64,000 nucleotides of DNA, from contig NC_023749.2 of NCBI RefSeq assembly GCF_000499845.2, positions 12,179,625 to 12,243,624 of the forward strand. The letters run 5' to 3'. This document shows, one piece after another, positions 11,547-24,190 of this stretch. A model generated the notes under the pieces. It was not told the DNA's origin. It saw only the letters and a program-made list of their open reading frames with translations, and did not search any database. Positions within the stretch are counted from its first letter, which is position 1. Each line of letters starts with the position of its first letter. The stretch is from Phaseolus vulgaris (lineage: Eukaryota; Streptophyta; Magnoliopsida; Fabales; Fabaceae). The translations under genes and the position numbers were made by a program.

Positions 11547-14500
11547 TCAAATGTGCAAGATATTAACCAAGTCTAAACAGTGTTCAAACTTGGTCCTTGT
11601 AACCACCTTGGTGAGCATATCTGCAGGATTCTCCGTAGTGTGAATCTTCTGGAGAACAATCTCCTCTTCTTCGAGAATCTCACGCACAAAGTGATAACGA
11701 ACATCAATGTGCTTCGTCCGTGCATGAAAGACTTGATTCTTTGCTAAATGAATAGCACTCTGACTGTCAGAATATAACTCAAGTTGTTTCTGACCAACTC
11801 CCAAGTCTTTAAGCAACCCATGAAGCCAAATTGCTTCCTTCACAGCCTCTGTAATCGCCATATACTCTGCCTCTGTCGTAGACAAAGCCACCGTAGACTG
11901 CAAGGTAGACTTCCAACTAACTAGCGCTTTTGCTAAAGTGAACAAATAGCCAGTTGTAGACCGTCGCTTATCCAAATCACCTGCATAATCATAATCACAA
12001 TATCCAACTATGCATTGACCAAGTGATTCATCTTGCTCAAATGTCAATCCAACATCTAAGGTATTTTAGAGGTACCGTAGAATCCATCTCACAGTTTGCC
12101 AATGTCCCTTGCCAGGATTATGCATGTACCTGCTAACAACACTCACAGCCTGTGAAATATCTGGTCTTGTACACACCATTGCATACATCAAGCTTCCAAC
12201 TGCATTTGCATATGGGACTTTCACCATGTATTCTCGTTCTTCATCAGTCGTCAGAGATAAACGGCTACTCAATTTCAAATGAGGAGCAAGTGGGGTACTT
12301 ACAGGTTTTGTATCTTCGTGTATACCAAAAAGTTGTAGTACCTTCTGCAAATACTGCTTCTGTGACAGCCAAAGTTTTCCCCTCTCCCTGTCCCTGTTTA
12401 TCTCCATGCCGAGAATCTTCTTGGCTTCCCCCAAATCCTTCATCTCGAACTCTTTACTCAACTGAGCCTTTAACCTGTCAATCTCAACTTGGCTCTTTGC
12501 TGCAATCAGCATATCATCAACATATAAGAGTAAGTAAATGTAGGAACCATCTTCAAGTCTGTGCAAATACACACAGTGATCATATTTGCTTCTCTTGTAC
12601 TTCTGATCCTTCATGAACTTATCAAATCGTTTGTACCACTATCTCGGAGATTGTTTCAGTCCGTACAATGATTTGCTAAGTTTACAAACCCAATCTTCTT
12701 TACCATCAACCTTGTATCCTTCTGGTTGAGTCATATAGATTTCCTCCTTCAAATCACCGTGTAGGAACGCGGTCTTTACATCAAGTTGAGCAAGCTCTAA
12801 ATTCAACTGTGCTACCAAGGCCAACAAAATTCGAATGGAGGAATGTTTAACAACTGGAGAAAATACCTCATTATAATCAATTCCCTCCCTCTGAGCAAAG
12901 CCTTTAGCAACCAACCTTGCCTTGTAGCGAACATCTTCTTTATTAGGAAATCCTTCTTTCTTTGCAAATACCCATTTGCACCCAATTGCCTTCTTACCTT
13001 TTGGTAATTGTGCTAACTTCCACGTCTTGTTCTTCTTCAAAGATTGCATCTCCTCTTCAATCGCACCTGCCCAATTACCACTCTCTGAACTTAGAATGAC
13101 CTCTAAGTAAGTGGATGGAATGTCGTCAACAACTGGAAGTGCATAGGCAACCATATCCATGAAACGAGCAGGCTTCTGAATATCTCGTCTCTGTCTTCTA
13201 ACTGCAATTGGCGCTGATTGCAGTTGAGATTCTTGGGTAGGAACCTCTTCCTCATCTGACTCTTCTTCTGCCATAGGAGAGTCACTTGTGGAATTTCCTG
13301 TTGGGATCACCACTGTCTGCTCAAACTCCACCTGCTTCCGGGCACACTCCACCTGTTGCAAAGTACTATCAGCTCCTTCTGGATTTACCTTCTTTAACAT
13401 GGCAGATTCATCAAAGGTAACATCCCTGCTGATAATCGTCTTCTTTGCCTCTAGACACCACAAACGGTATCCCTTCACTCCAGGACTAAAACCCATGAAA
13501 AGAGCTTTCTTTGCCCGTGGATCCAACTTTGATTCAATCACATGACAATATGCAATAGAACCAAAAACATGCAAAGAATCATAATCAGTTGCAGGTTTTT
13601 CAGACCATACCTCTAACGGGGTTTTGCCATCTATAGCAGATGATGGAAAACGATTGACGAGATGTTGAGCGTATGTCACAGCCTCAGCCCAAAACTCTCT
13701 GCCTAACTTAGCATTAGACAACATACACTGAACTTTCTCCACAAGTGTCTTGTTCATACGCTCCGAAACCCCATTCTACTGTGGTGTTTTTCTAACAGTG
13801 AAGTGTCGAACTATGCCACAATCTTGGCATACCTTCAGGAATGGATCACTCTTGTATTCTCCTCCATTGTCTGTTCGGAGAACCTTAATCTTCCTTCCTG
13901 TCTGGTTTTCAACTTGAGCTTTCCACTTAAGGAAAATTTCAAGCACATCATTTTTGTTCTTCATAGTAAACACCCAAACTCTCTTGGAAAAATCATCCAC
14001 AAAAGTGACAAAATAATACCTACCTTCGATTGACGGAGTCTTGGCAGGTCCCCACACATCTGAATGCACATAATCCAAAATACCCTTGGTATTGTGAATT
14101 GCAGTGCCAAACTTCACTCTTCGTTGTTTTCCCAGAACACAATGCTCACAAAATTCAAGTTTGCAAGCCTTCGTACCTTTCAACAATCCCTGCATGGTAA
14201 GAATTTGCAAGGATTTCTCTCCAGCATGTCCCAGCCTCATATGCCACAACTTCGTTGCCTCGTCATCCTTCTTAGTGCTAGAAGTTGTTACCGCTACTGT
14301 CCCCACCACTGTACTACCTTGGTAGTAATACAAATTGTTCTTCCTCACGCCTTTCAACATCACCAATGCTCCTGAAGTTGCTTTAAGAATTCCATCTCGC
14401 ATCGTCACAACTAGGCCTTTAGATTCTAAAGCCCCCAATGAGATGAGATTCTTCTTCAACATTGGCACGTACCGTACATCCTGCAAAATTCTGGTGGATC

Positions 14501-14927
14501 CATCATGATTCCGCTACTTGATTGAACCTATCCCAGCTGTCTTACATGGATTATCATTACCCATGTAAACAACCCCGCCATCGAGTTCTTGAAATTCAAA
14601 GAACCATTCCCGAATGGGACACATATGATAGGTACAACCTGAATCTAATATCCACTCATCTGGATACAATGATGCTGAAAGTGAGACAATTAAAGAGATA
14701 TCTGATTCCACATCATTTTTGCATTCTGCAACATTTGCATCTTGCGGAGCCTTCCCTTTCTTCTGCAGTTTTGGACAGTCTTTCTTCCAGTGTCCTTTCT
14801 CATGACAGAAAGCACACTCATCTTTAGCAACGGCTCGACCTTTAGACTTAGACCTCCCTCTTCTCCCCTTTGTATGACTTTGTTGACGACCTCTTGCCAC
14901 CAATGCTTCTTCTTCTTGATTTGCCAT
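11547..14927 (-). pseudogene. Copia-1 Pol polyprotein (protease, integrase, RT, RNase H)
   Basis: A single frame of 1127 codons is broken only by four stop codons (positions 138, 384, 763 and 954), with no frameshift. Order: a CCHC knuckle (CAFCHEKGHWKKDC), protease (ILDSG), GAG-pre-integrase (LWHMRLGH, CEHCVLGK), integrase core (HSDVWGP, TDNGGEYKS), RT with YVDDM, and RNase H with the C-terminal [10 protein letters not shown] motif. This is the Ty1/copia order. At least two stops look like CAG-to-TAG changes. The first codon follows a short leader because the gag N-terminus (UBN2 region) is missing. A polyprotein with these stops cannot be made in full. Confidence 0.9.
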
Positions 14928-14990
14928 TACAAACTCAAAATATAATATTCAATATTACAAATAATTTCAAACAACCCAAGGCGAAACTTC

Positions 14991-15004
14991 GGCTCTTGAT
15001 ACCA
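14991..15004 (-). other. Copia-1 primer-binding site
   Basis: On the minus strand this reads TGGTATCAAGAGCC, two bases inside the 5' LTR. It complements initiator methionine tRNA as in many plant Copia elements, with one extra A compared with the usual TGGTATCAGAGCC. Confidence 0.8.
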
Positions 15005-15006
15005 CT

Positions 15007-15406
15007 TGTTGGGAAAAACGTGTAATTTTTCCACTAAAACAGAACTCTAACAGAGCTACCCGACAAATAATATTGAATAAATAAAGCGGAATAATAAAAG
15101 AGATAAAGAGGAAAAAACACACCCGAAAATTGTTAACGGAGTTCGGCCTGTTTAGCCTAATCTCCGAGCACAGCAAAAACAACTCACTTTTATTATTATG
15201 AGAGAAGATATTACAAATTGGGATATATATGTTTAGCCTAATCTCCGAGCACAGCAAAAACAACTCACTTTTATTATTATGAGAGAAGATATTACAAATT
15301 GGGATATATAACAGTGAAGGAGGAGAGTTTAATTTATAACCCTCAAACCTCCTTCCCAAACAATGAACCCACCGATGTGGGACTTGGGATTAAGCCAAAA
15401 TCAACA
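15007..15406 (-). repeat. Copia-1 5' LTR (400 bp) with an 81-bp internal duplication
   Basis: Same termini as the other LTR. It is 81 bp longer because the segment containing GTTTAGCCTAATCTCCGAGC is present twice (about 15149-15229 and 15230-15310). Confidence 0.9.
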
Positions 15407-15411
15407 GATAC

Positions 15412-16260
15412 TCAGTCTAAGATAGTTAGGAAATGACATAGATGTTTATCTAAGTCCTCTAATTGAAGATTTAAAGTTATTGTGGGATCAGGGTGTTGAA
15501 GTATTTGACGGACTTGGTAATGAATTATATCTCATTGTATCAATTTATATTTATATATTATATCTAATTTAATATAAGTCTTCTTTATTTTGTAGAAACC
15601 TTGTCGGAAATCAAGTCCGTAAAATAAGCTTCTAGTTCCCATTAACGATCCTATACATTCTTAATTATCAATCGCTAAGGCTATTGGTACAAACTCACTT
15701 GAGGTTTCATGGGATGATACTTTTTTTTTTTAAGAAACACTGACATTTTCCTGACATATACATGTCATATGTGTTAGAATTTGGTACTCAGAACTAGGAG
15801 CTCAGTATAACCATCATTCAATTTTTTATCATGTAAGGATCTTTCACCTATATTCAATTTATTATTTTATGTTAAATTATTATTGATTATGCTTTAACTA
15901 ATAACTTGTAGGTATTTTTTTTTGGAGTTTCTACTAATGACGAGAATCAAGATGTTTATGGATTCTTGGACTCCTATTTCATTAATCCCATTGAAGCAAA
16001 GAAAGTTGGAACCTAGTCATATATCACCAACACTTTGATTGAAGAGGGAAAAAATATATCTTTTATAAGTCATCATTTATTATTATTTCATGTTTTAAAT
16101 ATTTACTTATTGTGTTCGTGGATGATGTAGGGGTCACTGGCAGTTACTTGTGTTATTCGGTACTTTATAACACTAATGTGTGGTTTTGTTCACTACACAA
16201 GAAGTCATCCAAACATCAAAAACAAATAGTTGATGTGTAATTACATTATAAACTTACCTT
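15412..16260 (+). pseudogene. CACTA transposase remnant, 3' part after Copia-1
   Basis: It continues the remnant interrupted at 11114. DIDVYLSPLIEDLKL-type sequence appears at about 15440-15490, the GVEVFDG segment follows, and near 16135-16190 comes HWQLLVL with VWFCSLHKK. The last two resemble the C-terminal ULP1-like cysteine-protease region of CACTA proteins and match minus-strand sequence near 44.1 kb. Large parts of the transposase between these pieces are missing and stops are frequent. Confidence 0.7.
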
Positions 16261-16677
16261 AAGGTTTTTTCTATTAATAAGGGCATGACGTGAATATATC
16301 ATACTCAGAGGTCGACCCACTACAAATTTTCAAAAGCTGACATGGTTGAACCTAAAAGTTCGTAATTTTGACTTCCTCTTTTCATTGTTTATCAAAAGAT
16401 CTTTCTTGAAACATAAAAAAAAAATGTCATTACTAAGAGATCAAGTGCAAGGTAAGGACATGTTTTGGACTTTCAAATTAATAACCAATAGAATACACCA
16501 AAAAACAATTATACTTATATATAATAAAAATATGAATTCCCTATATATATAATATAATAAAAAATATATCTAATTTACTCTCTTATTTATTTATATATAT
16601 ATATATATATTAACTCTTAGTATATAATTAAAACATTTATTTCTTAAAATTTAAATAAGAAATAAAATATATGAATA

Positions 16678-16713
<36 letters not shown>

Positions 16714-17382
16714 CAGATTTTTAATTTAATAAATATATTAAATTTTCCGTACAAAAGTGCTCAATTTTTATCTAATTTATATAATTATGTCAATATTATT
16801 TTAAAATGAATAAATACACTTTATAAAAAGTAAAATTTAAATTTAAATTATCAGACCAAGTATACTACTTATGACATATAAATATTAAATTAATTTTATA
16901 AAATAAAATAAAAATTTAAATTTAAATTTACTTCACCATAAATATTTTATATATTTTTTAAAAATTTAATTATGTATAATAACTATTTAAATCATCAAAT
17001 TTTATTTTTTAAAATTGTTGTCTAAAAATAATTTTAAATAAATAATTATATATTTGTTACCATTTATTATATATTATTTAATATTTTATTTCAGAAAGAT
17101 ATATTTTATACAACATCATAATATATATTAAAAACAAAAATTATATAATAAATATATTAAACTTTTCTCATAAAAATGTTTAAATTTGGTTTAATTTATA
17201 TTATTATTTTCAATATTATCTTAAAATGGATAAATAAACTTTATGAAATTTTAAAAAGTGAAATTTGAGTTTATTTGATTTATAAAAAGAAGTTTAAACA
17301 CATTCAGAAAAGTATAAACAAAATCATCTACGCATCCACGGTAAGATTATTAGTTCAACAATAAGAGTTTAAATATTAGATT
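16261..17382. repeat. AT-rich duplicated spacer, copy 1
   Basis: The part from about 16495 on is repeated at 20180-20960, with the right-hand copy shorter. TA dinucleotide runs lie at 16588-16612 and 16681-16708. No coding sequence seen. Confidence 0.7.
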
Positions 17383-17394
17383 TACATTGTAGAG

Positions 17395-17573
17395 TTTTTT
17401 TTTCATCGACAATAAATAATTAAATTAAATTGGTTACTTAAGAGGTGCTTCAACCCTCATATAGAGAATAAAAGATAAAAGTTCACCTCTGTATTTAAAA
17501 CTCACAGATTAATCATCTACTTTCTTTCCCAACATTAATAACTGAAGAATAAACAATACACCATTAAATCAAG
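17395..17573 (-). mobile_element. 179-bp 5'-truncated LINE tail with TSD
   Basis: On the minus strand it ends in TTGTCGATGAAAAAAAAA. It is flanked by TACATTGTAGAG (17383-17394) and TACATTACAAAG (17574-17585). Related copies near 18483-18496 and 20944-20960 lack the insertion and read TTTACAT..GTAAAG or TTTACATTGCAAAG. Confidence 0.65.
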
Positions 17574-17585
17574 TACATTACAAAG

Positions 17586-19714
17586 TATTTGATAACGCAA
17601 ATTAGAAAACTTCACACTAGCCATCACACAGTGATCACATAGTTAGTGATTAATATGAACATGAATATCAAATTGGTACTCTGTTATGGATCCAAATAAA
17701 TTAGATTGTAGTACTCACAATGTTTGAGGTACAAAATTATATGGTGGTTTATTCTTTTCTCACACAAGAAAAAATTGGAGGGCTGAAAAATCTACAGCAC
17801 TGCATAGAAAACTAGTGAGTTAAAGAAGGTAAAAGTGTATTGAATTAATGTATTTTGTATTTTCGATTTTGAATCTTGAAATCTGATTCAAGCTTTGTTT
17901 TGTTCATGCTTTTCTCATAAAAGCAAAGTACACAACCACTCTTTTTTCACATACCTGCAAATTTCATATTTTAGCCAAAAATGGATGTTGAAAAATTTAC
18001 AGCTTTGAACAGATAGAGCAGTTAGTTAAACAAAGTAAGTGTATAGAAATTAAAAGTTTTGTATTTTCAAATTTGAAATGTCATTTGAAATCACAAGCGA
18101 ATAAGTGATTATTCTCCGGCTAAGCTTGGCAAGAGAAGTTGTATACTGCTTTTTAACAACTTTCTTTTTTTTGTTGTTTTTTCTTATCATGATTTTCTTC
18201 CTTTGTTCAAAAATCAAAAGTTCTTCCTTCCTATTATGTCAGTCCTTCATCTGAGAAAATTTGGAGCATAGTTTCCACCTTTCAAAAATATATTATTGCT
18301 CTTTAAATCCTATGGTTGGATCTTTGCTCTTTAAATCAAAATATATGAGATCAGTTAGGCAGTATTGTAATCTTGTGCAATTACGTTCAATTAGTTTCTA
18401 CAACCTTTTGCCTTCTCTTATTTCCTTCAATTAGTTCCTACAAGGATTATTAGCTCAACAATAATAAGAATTTGAATATTTGATTTACATTATTGTAAAG
18501 TATTTGATAACCCAAATTAGAAAATTTCACGGTAGTCATCACAGTGATCACATAGTCAGTGATTTTTATAAAGGGTTGATCATTGTGATTCTTTTTATTA
18601 TTGATAGAGATGACTTGGAAGTCTTTTTGGTTGATATGTAAATGAAAAGGTACTTTATGAACATGTATAAGGGTTGAATCACCAGTAAAGTGGTCTAACT
18701 TAATTTCATTACTATTTACCAAAAAAAACATAGTCACTAATTTACCTGAACATGAATATAAAATTGGTACTGTTATGGATACAAATAAATTGTATTGTAG
18801 TAGTATGAAAGTTTGAGGTACAAGATTATATGGTGGTTCCTTCTTTTCCCACACAAGAAAAAATTGGAGGGCTGAAAAATATGCAGCAGTGGATAGAAAA
18901 ACAATGAGCTAAAAAAGGTAAAAGTGTATTGAATTAATGTATTTTGTATATTTTAATTTTAAATTTTGAAATCTGATTCAAATTTTGTTTTGTTCATGCT
19001 TTTCTCCTCCCAAAAGCAAAGTACACAACCACTATTTTCTCATAGTCATGCAATTTCATATTTTAGTCAAAAATAGGATGTTAACAAATTTGCAGCTTTG
19101 GACAGAGAGAGCAGTGAGTTAAAAAAGGTAAATGTATTGAAATTTCAAATTAAAAATGTTTATTTGACAATCTCAAGTCTACAACCCAATAAATATTAAT
19201 ATTTTAATCATTTATAGTAATTTATAATTATTTAAATTTTAAAATAAATTCTAACATTTTGTATTTTGTTTGTATTTTTATTAAGGATGTTTATTTTTAT
19301 TTTTATTTTTTTTAATTACAAATATTAATATTTATTGTTGTTATAGGATGAAGCAGTTTATTCTTTGAAATATCATTTGAAATCACACGCGGATAACTGT
19401 TTATTCTTTGGTGAAGCAGTTTATTCCTAGGGGTGTGGTTTTGGTTGAGAAAATGAAGAAATAAGAATGGGAGATGAATAGAGAAATAGAGGTGACAGAA
19501 AAATGAGTGAATGAAAGAGTGTGAAAGAGAAATTAACAAAAGCATGCAAAATAGATTTGTTGCATATTTGATTTGGTTTTGTACACTTATTATTTATATT
19601 TTTACTATATCATTAAATGTGAAGGATTTGGTGTAGGATTTGCTTCACTACTCTCATATATGATATCTAGAATTGAGAAAGAGTTTAAAATTTTAAGTGG
19701 AGAATTGTGCAACA
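17586..19714. repeat. Locally duplicated AT-rich unit, two copies
   Basis: A unit with CACAGTGATCACATAG, a GTTATGGATxCAAATAAATT segment and AGAAAAAATTGGAGGGCTG occurs at about 17340-18330 and again at about 18444-19120. The copies have diverged and gained indels. No coding frame is recognisable. Confidence 0.7.
18332..18443 (+). mobile_element. LTR 3'-end fragment of the Copia-2 family
   Basis: It closely matches 21151-21262, the sequence directly before the Copia-2 primer-binding site, ending in TTAGTTCCTACAA. Here it is followed by unrelated flank rather than by a PBS, so it is a solo or broken LTR. Confidence 0.65.
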
Positions 19715-20175
19715 TGCTATGCTTCAACCCATATAAAAAAAAAAAAAAATAAACAAGCAAAACAATCAACATTAATGCTTCAAGTATGAAGATGAAGCAT
19801 ATGTCTGCCTAAGGACTTAAAAGGAGACAAATTTACATTCAGGCATCCTACTAAGCACAAAAGCATCTACACACCAAAAAACTGCTTATTCACCTAACTA
19901 AAAACTGAAGTTATAGTTTCAATAAGCTTTTCACATACGGTATACATGATGTTGTTTATGATGATATTCAGTCCAAGACAGACAGAAAATAATAACATAG
20001 ATGTTTATCTAAGTCCCCTAATTGAAGATTTAAAATTATTGTAGGATTAGGATGTTGAAGTAATTGACGGATTTGGTGATGAATTATATCTCATTATATT
20101 AATTTATATTAAATAAAAATCTTCTTTATTTTGTAGAAACCTCGTCGGAAACGAAATCCGTAAAATAAGCTTAAA
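19715..20175 (+). repeat. Second copy of LINE tail plus CACTA transposase remnant
   Basis: 19745-19945 repeats 9400-9600. Then 19946-20175 repeats the transposase sequence flanking Copia-1 (DVYLSPLIEDLKL-like region at about 20000-20040), but without Copia-1 and without most of the transposase. It supplies the unfilled Copia-1 site (GATATTCAGTCC near 19963). Confidence 0.75.
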
Positions 20176-21150
20176 TCCTAAAAAAAAACAATTATATTTA
20201 TATATAATAAAAATATGAATTCTCTCTTTATATATAATATAATTAAAAATATATCTAATTTACTCTTTATATATATGCAAATAATATATATATATATATA
20301 TCATATTTTTAATTTAATAAATATATTAAATTTTTAGTACAAAAATGTTCAATTTTTATCTAATTTATATAATTTTTTTCAATATTATTTTAAAATGAAT
20401 AAATACACTTTACTAAAAAGTAAAATTTAAATTATCAGACAAAGTATACTACTTATGACACATAAATATTAAATTAATTTTATAAAATAAAATAAAAATT
20501 TAAATTTACTTGACCATAAATATTTTATAACTTTTTAAAAAAGTTAATTATGTATAATAACTATTCAAATCATCACAATTTATTTTTAAAAAATAGTGTC
20601 TAAAAATAATTTTAAATAAATAATTGTATATTTCTTACCATTTATAATATATTTTTTAAGATTTTATTTTGGAAAAATATATTTTAGACAACATCATAAT
20701 ATATATTAAAAACAAAAATTATATAATAAATATATTAAAGTTTTCTCATAAAATTTTCAAATTTGGTTTAATTTATATTATTATTTTCAATCTTATCTTA
20801 AAATGGATAAATAAATTTTTTGAAATTTAAAAGTGAATTTTGAATTTATTTGATTTGTAAAAAAGTTTAAACACATTCAGAAAAGTATAAACACTATCAT
20901 CTACGCATTCACGGTGGTAAAGATTATTAGCTCAACAATAAGAATTTACATTGCAAAGTATTTGATAACTCAAATTGAAAAACTTCACAGATGGTTATTA
21001 ATTTTGATTTTATTATTATTAATTCTAATTTTATTATCCTTAAATTATTTTACCCTGTTATTATTGCATTAATGGTCAGTTTACAGGTCTGTTAGTATTT
21101 ATATTTTATAGTTTCTAGTAATTGTAATTTTATTATATATGATTGAGTAG
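20176..21150. repeat. AT-rich duplicated spacer, copy 2
   Basis: Repeat of 16495-17400 up to about 20990. Beyond that is AT-rich sequence preceding the Copia-2 LTR end; a possible LTR start TGTTAG lies near 21090. No gene seen. Confidence 0.6.
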
Positions 21151-24100
21151 TAAATCAAAATATATGAGATCAGTTCAGCAGTTTTGCGATCTTGTGCAAT
21201 TACGTTCAATTAGTTTCTACAATATTTTGTGTTCTCTTATTTCCTTCAATTAGTTCCTACAACTGGTATCAGAGCCAGTTTGTTATCATGAACTCTACCT
21301 AATTATCAGTCTCTATACTTGATGGAAAAAATTGCAATCGGTGGTGTGTGCAGATGAGAGTTTTGTTTGATTATCATGAGTTATGGGATGTCATTGAGAG
21401 TGGAGTGTCTGCATTAGGTGATAATACAACTGAGGCGCAACGAGTAGAGCATCGTGATCAGAAGAAGAAGGACAATAAGACTTTGTATCTCATCCATCAA
21501 GGGATGAATGACGAGACGTTTGAGGAGATAGAAGGAGCAACAACTGCGAGTGAGATTAACCAATTATAAAGGTGATTACAAGATCAAGAGGGTGCGTCTT
21601 CAAACCCTAAGACGCCAATATGAACTGATGCAGATGGAAACCACAGAGAGACTGTTGATGTCTATATAAATAAAGTTCTTGCCTTAACAAATCAAATGAA
21701 GACCAATGGTGAAACACATTTCGGAGCATACAAAGGTGGAAAAGATTTTGAGATCTTTAACTCCCAGATTTGAACATGTTGCCGCAATTGAAGAGGCCAA
21801 TGACATTTCAAAAATGACAGTAAGGTTATTGACAATAAGATTGTAAAACCAATTGAACAGGCTTTACAAGCACAAACCTCAATTGGTAGCTCTATTATAA
21901 ACATGGTACTTATTGTAGTAAAGGTCGTGGTTGTCAAAATCATGGAGGCGATGAGCAAAACAACTTTGGTTCCAATCACAATCCAAGTTCAAATAACTAT
22001 TGGCGCGGAGGACGTGGTCGCAGAGGATGAGAAGGCATTTATAATAAATCAAATGTGGAGTGTTATAACTGTCATAAACGTAGCCATTGTGCAAATGAGT
22101 GCAAATCAAAAGGTGATAATCATGCTGTCAATTATGCTCAAGAAGACAATAATCACATACAAGATGAAGAGGATCATGCAGTACTAATGGCAACCACATC
22201 AAATGAAACACCAAACAATCAGATTTGGTATTTGGATATAGGTTGCACAAATCATAGGTGTGGTCAGAAGGAGTTGTTTGCAGATTTGGATGACTCATTT
22301 CGCACACAAGTGAAATTCAGTGACGGCAGGTTCGTTCCGGTGACTGGAAAAGGGTGAATTCTTATCACATTGAAGAATGGTGATCACATGTACATTTATG
22401 ATGTTTTCTATGTACCTGATATGAAAAGTAATTTGTTGAGTATGGGACAGCTGGCCAAGAAGGGTTACGTGATGCACATAGTTGAAAATAAATTCTCACT
22501 TTTTGATAAAAAAAAAGGTAATTTGATTCTTAAAACCTTTTTATCAAAAAAGAGCATGTTTCCAATAGATATTCATATGGGTGATTTCTAGTGCTTGAAT
22601 GCAATAGTGAATAATGAATTGTGGTTATGGCATTTATGCTTTGGGCACTTAAATTTTCAGAGTTTGGAAAATATCTCCAAACGAAATTTAGTGAATGGTT
22701 TACCCCATATTTATCACTCTGATCAATTGTGTGAGGCTTGCATTTTTTGAAAGAATCACAGGATACCATTTGTTAAGGAGCCTTGGCGTGCAAAATTTCC
22801 TTTAGAGCTTGTTCATACAGATGTTTGTGGCCCGATGAACTTATCATCAGTTGGAGGTAATAAGTATTTTTTAACCTTTATTCATGATTTTTCAAGGAAA
22901 ACCTGAATTTATCTATTGAAAAGCAAGGATGAGGTATTCCACTGCTTTAAAATATTTAAAGCATTTGTTGAAAGAGATAGTGGTAGAGAAATTAAGATGG
23001 TGCGTAGTGATGGAGGAGGTGAGTACAAGTCTAATGAATTCAAGAAGCATTGTGAAGAACTTGGGTTGCAACATAACATAGCATGTCCCTACACACCTCA
23101 ACACAACGAAGTTGCTGAGAGAAAGAATAGAACAATCATGGACATGGCGAGGAGCATGCTTAAAGCGAAAGGTATGCCAAATTATTTTTGGGCTGAGGCC
23201 GTAACATGTGTGGTATATTTGATAAACAGATCACCCACTCGGAGTGTTCCTAACACAAATCCGATTGAGGCATGGAGCGGATTCAAACCCAATGTGCAAC
23301 ACTTGAAGGTATTTGGGTCAATTACTTATGCTCATGTCCCCAAGGCAGCAAGATCGAAGTTGGATGATAAGGCAATGAAGACCATTTTCATTAGATATAA
23401 GCATGGGGGATACAAACTGTACAATACAATGAAAAAGAAGGTGATTGTTAGTCGTGATGTTATATTTGCTAAAGATGAGGAATGGCAATGGAATGGAGCA
23501 ACGAAAATAGATTCGAAAAAATGATATATTTATGTTTTGAACGATGATGTGGAAGATGGAGTCACTCTTGAAGCACCTGCAGTTCAACCTGAAGCTGTAA
23601 TTCAACCTGAAGTTGCAGCTCCAATTGCAACTATGATGGAGCGACCAAAAAGGCAGCAGACAACCTGTACACCTTCAAGATTGCAAAGTAAATCTTAATG
23701 ATGAAGTTAATGACAATGGAGATTTAGTTCAATTTGTTTTTCTTGTAGATTCAGAACCTGTGAGACTTGCAGATGTCATCCAACACCCAAAATGACAAAA
23801 GGCTATGAATGAAAAATGGATGGCGATTAAGAAAAATGATATCATGACTCAAATTGGTTTTAATCTAGATGTTCCAATTAAGATTTATGTTGACAATGTC
23901 TCTGCAATTAATCTTGCAAAGAATCCGGTTTTTCATCAAAGAAGTAAACACATTGATATTCGATATCATTTCCTGCGAGACCAAGTTAGGCAGAACAGGA
24001 TCAAATTGGAATATTGTAGATCAAAAAATCAGATTGCTGATATTTTCACTAAGCCTTTTGAAGATCAATGATTTCATCAAGTTAGATTAAATTATAAAAT

Positions 24101-24190
24101 AATTAGGTTAAATTATTCACTTTGTCTCCATTTTAACTTGATTGTTGTTTATCATGTGTAGAAGATATTATTAACGGTGGGGAAAACCTA
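21151..24190 (+). mobile_element. Copia-2 LTR retrotransposon, RT-deleted and truncated
   Basis: An LTR end (to 21262) is followed by the primer-binding site TGGTATCAGAGCC at 21264-21276 and then a Copia polyprotein. No 3' LTR was recognised after 24071, so the right boundary is approximate. It belongs to a different family from Copia-1. Confidence 0.8.
21287..24071 (+). pseudogene. Copia-2 gag-pol, reverse transcriptase missing
   Basis: Pieces in order: gag/UBN2 (RVLFDYHELWDVIESG, 21352-21400), a CCHC knuckle (CYNCHKRSHCANEC, about 22060), protease with the active site altered (YLDIGCTNH, where DSGCTNH or DTGC is expected), GAG-pre-integrase, integrase ([32 protein letters not shown]) and a C-terminal RNase H stretch (YVDNVSAINLAKNPVFHQRSKHIDIRYHF). 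The text jumps near 23845 from WMAIKKND, which should precede the RT, straight to the end of RNase H. The whole RT including YVDD is therefore absent. Several stops and frame changes add to the damage. Integrase is the best preserved part. Confidence 0.85.

Larger units (their letters stand above)
11120..15406 (-). mobile_element. Copia-1 LTR retrotransposon with intact 5-bp TSD, gag-deleted
   Basis: The element is bounded by LTRs beginning TGTTGGG and ending TCAACA, and is flanked by GATAC at 11115-11119 and 15407-15411. It lies inside the CACTA transposase remnant, and the matching unfilled sequence occurs near 19963 (GATAT). A primer-binding site and purine tract are present. Between the PBS and the first ATG there are only about 65 nt, so the N-terminal gag is gone. 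The LTRs differ at about 7 of 319 aligned positions by eye, apart from one 81-bp duplication, which suggests a fairly recent insertion. It would need proteins supplied by a complete relative to move. Confidence 0.92.
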
